This document shows positions 62,969 to 64,000 of a stretch of DNA of 64,000 nucleotides, piece by piece. The stretch covers positions 1,651,520 through 1,715,519 of the forward strand of contig NZ_OY781460.1 of the NCBI RefSeq assembly GCF_963676855.1, in the 5' to 3' direction. The notes under the pieces are model-generated. The model searched no databases, was not told the DNA's origin, and saw nothing but the letters and a program-made list of their open reading frames with translations. The first letter of the stretch is position 1; every line of letters begins with the position of its first letter. The position numbers were made by a program, and so were the translations under genes. The stretch comes from an uncultured Anaeromusa sp. Lineage in GTDB: Bacteria > Bacillota > Negativicutes > Anaeromusales > Anaeromusaceae.

Positions 62969-64000
62969 ATGGTAGTAGATCAGGCGCTGATAGCAAAAAT
63001 AACTGCTGAAATTGTAGCTTCGCTGCAAGATGGCGAAGGAAGCTCGAAACAAGTACAAGACGGCATTTTTGATACGGTGGATGAAGCCGTTGATGCCGCC
63101 CGTAAGGCATACAAAGAGCTGAAAAGTTTTTCTCGTATGGAACGAGAAAAGTTCGTTCAAGCTATACGGGATGCTGCCTATACCAATGCTGCTACGATGG
63201 CGGAAATGGCGGTATGGGAAAGCGGTATGGGACGTGTAAGCGACAAGATTCTTAAAAACCAGTTGGCGGCTACTAAAAGCCCTGGTACGGAGGATCTGAA
63301 GCCTGTCGCGTGGACTGGAGACGACGGCTTGACGTTGCTGGAGATGGGGCCCTATGGAGTGATTGGTTCTATTACACCAACCACCAATCCTACGGAAACC
63401 ATCATTTGCAATGGCATTGGCATGATTGCTGCAGGTAATGCGATTTTCTTCAGTCCTCATCCGACGGCGAAAAATACGTCCCTGTGGACCATTCGGCTTT
63501 TCAATGAAGCCGTTGTTAAAGCCGGCGGTCCGGCTAACCTTATGACTTCAGTAGCGAACCCATCCATTGAGGCGGCTAATGCCATGATGAAACATCCGGA
63601 CATCAACATGCTGGTAGCTACCGGCGGACCAGGTGTGGTAAAAGCGGTTCTGTCATCCGGCAAAAAGGCCATCGGTGCCGGTGCAGGAAACCCGCCTGTC
63701 GTTGTTGATGAAACAGCGGACATTCCCAAAGCGGCCAAGGATATTGTCAACGGATGTTCCTTTGACAACAACTTGCCTTGCATTGCGGAAAAAGAAGTCA
63801 TCGCGGTCGGCTCGATTGCTGACCAACTGATGATGTACATGCAACGTAATGGTGCGTATTTGATCAATAAAGAGCAGCGCGAAGCCCTCAAAGAAGTCAT
63901 TATGACTGCCAAAGAAGGCAAAATTGCTGAAGGGTGTACAGGTCCTGCTAATAAGGTCTATGGCATCAACAAGGACTATGTGGGAAAATCGGCCCAGTAC
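62969..64000 (+). CDS. pduP: CoA-acylating propionaldehyde dehydrogenase, 3' end outside window
   Basis: Oxidises propionaldehyde to propionyl-CoA inside the shell, using NAD+ and CoA. The first 344 residues are visible; the family length is about 460, so the gene continues past 64000. The first 18 residues (VDQALIAKITAEIVASL) are the best-known cargo-targeting helix. Aldehyde dehydrogenase features include YGVIGSITPTTNPTETI, VATGGPGVVKAVLSSGK and the catalytic cysteine near residue 271 in FDNNLPCIAEK. SD GGAAGGAGG precedes the ATG. Confidence 0.95.
   Translation, partial: MVVDQALIAKITAEIVASLQDGEGSSKQVQDGIFDTVDEAVDAARKAYKELKSFSRMEREKFVQAIRDAAYTNAATMAEMAVWESGMGRVSDKILKNQLAATKSPGTEDLKPVAWTGDDGLTLLEMGPYGVIGSITPTTNPTETIICNGIGMIAAGNAIFFSPHPTAKNTSLWTIRLFNEAVVKAGGPANLMTSVANPSIEAANAMMKHPDINMLVATGGPGVVKAVLSSGKKAIGAGAGNPPVVVDETADIPKAAKDIVNGCSFDNNLPCIAEKEVIAVGSIADQLMMYMQRNGAYLINKEQREALKEVIMTAKEGKIAEGCTGPANKVYGINKDYVGKSAQY

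Overview
The window looks like chromosomal DNA of an anaerobic, motile, roughly 50% G+C diderm Firmicute, most likely a Negativicute of the Sporomusaceae type. This is inferred from the gene families: a FliW-CsrA-flagellin switch, sigma-28 (SigD-like) promoters, strong Gram-positive-style SD sequences and terminators, a clustered glycolytic block, a GmhB-type heptose phosphatase, and a B12-dependent diol dehydratase microcompartment. No rRNA, tRNA or CRISPR array was seen.

Region 1 (1-12.1 kb) is central carbon metabolism. glpABC (anaerobic glycerol-3-phosphate dehydrogenase) feeds dihydroxyacetone phosphate into the lower glycolytic block pyk-gap-pgk-tpiA-gpmI-eno. Region 2 (12.1-33.4 kb) is a flagellar and flagellin-glycosylation island: an HD-GYP protein on the minus strand, a YvyF-like protein, flgM, flgN, fliW-csrA-fliW2, and flagellin with a sigma-28 promoter and CsrA-type leader sites. 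A Maf glycosyltransferase, a TPR-methyltransferase, a complete pseudaminic acid pathway (pseB, C, F, G, H, I) with two extra enzymes, then fliD-fliT-flaG-fliS, gmhB and a second FliD-like protein follow.

Region 3 (33.4-40.1 kb) is the most mobile part. It holds a well-supported structured RNA in front of a small zinc-ribbon gene, a damaged IS256-type element, two paralogous amino-acid-binding lipoproteins, an intact-looking IS3-type element sitting in the loop of a terminator, and several copies of a dispersed palindromic repeat. Both insertions have recognisable target duplications. Region 4 (40.1-43.7 kb) is a small satellite microcompartment locus (EutN vertex protein, a CorA-like transporter, EutJ), followed by a frameshifted iron alcohol dehydrogenase on the minus strand.

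Region 5 (44-49 kb) makes cobalamin: cobS, a 12-repeat TPR glycosyltransferase-like gene, cobC, and cobT behind a cobalamin riboswitch. Region 6 (49.1-64 kb) is a PocR-sensor two-component system followed by the microcompartment operon eutS-eutP-pduA-pduB-pduC-D-E-pduG-H-pduK-pduJ-pduL-flavoprotein-pduO-pduP, which runs off the window. The parts fit together: the diol or glycerol dehydratase needs adenosylcobalamin, supplied by region 5 and PduO, and the remote EutN probably closes the shell.

Best candidates for something new are the structured RNA and zinc-ribbon pair, the paired FliW paralogues around csrA, the two extra enzymes in the pseudaminic acid cluster, the microcompartment flavoprotein with a cargo-type N-terminus, and the dispersed repeat family whose copies have been invaded by other elements.
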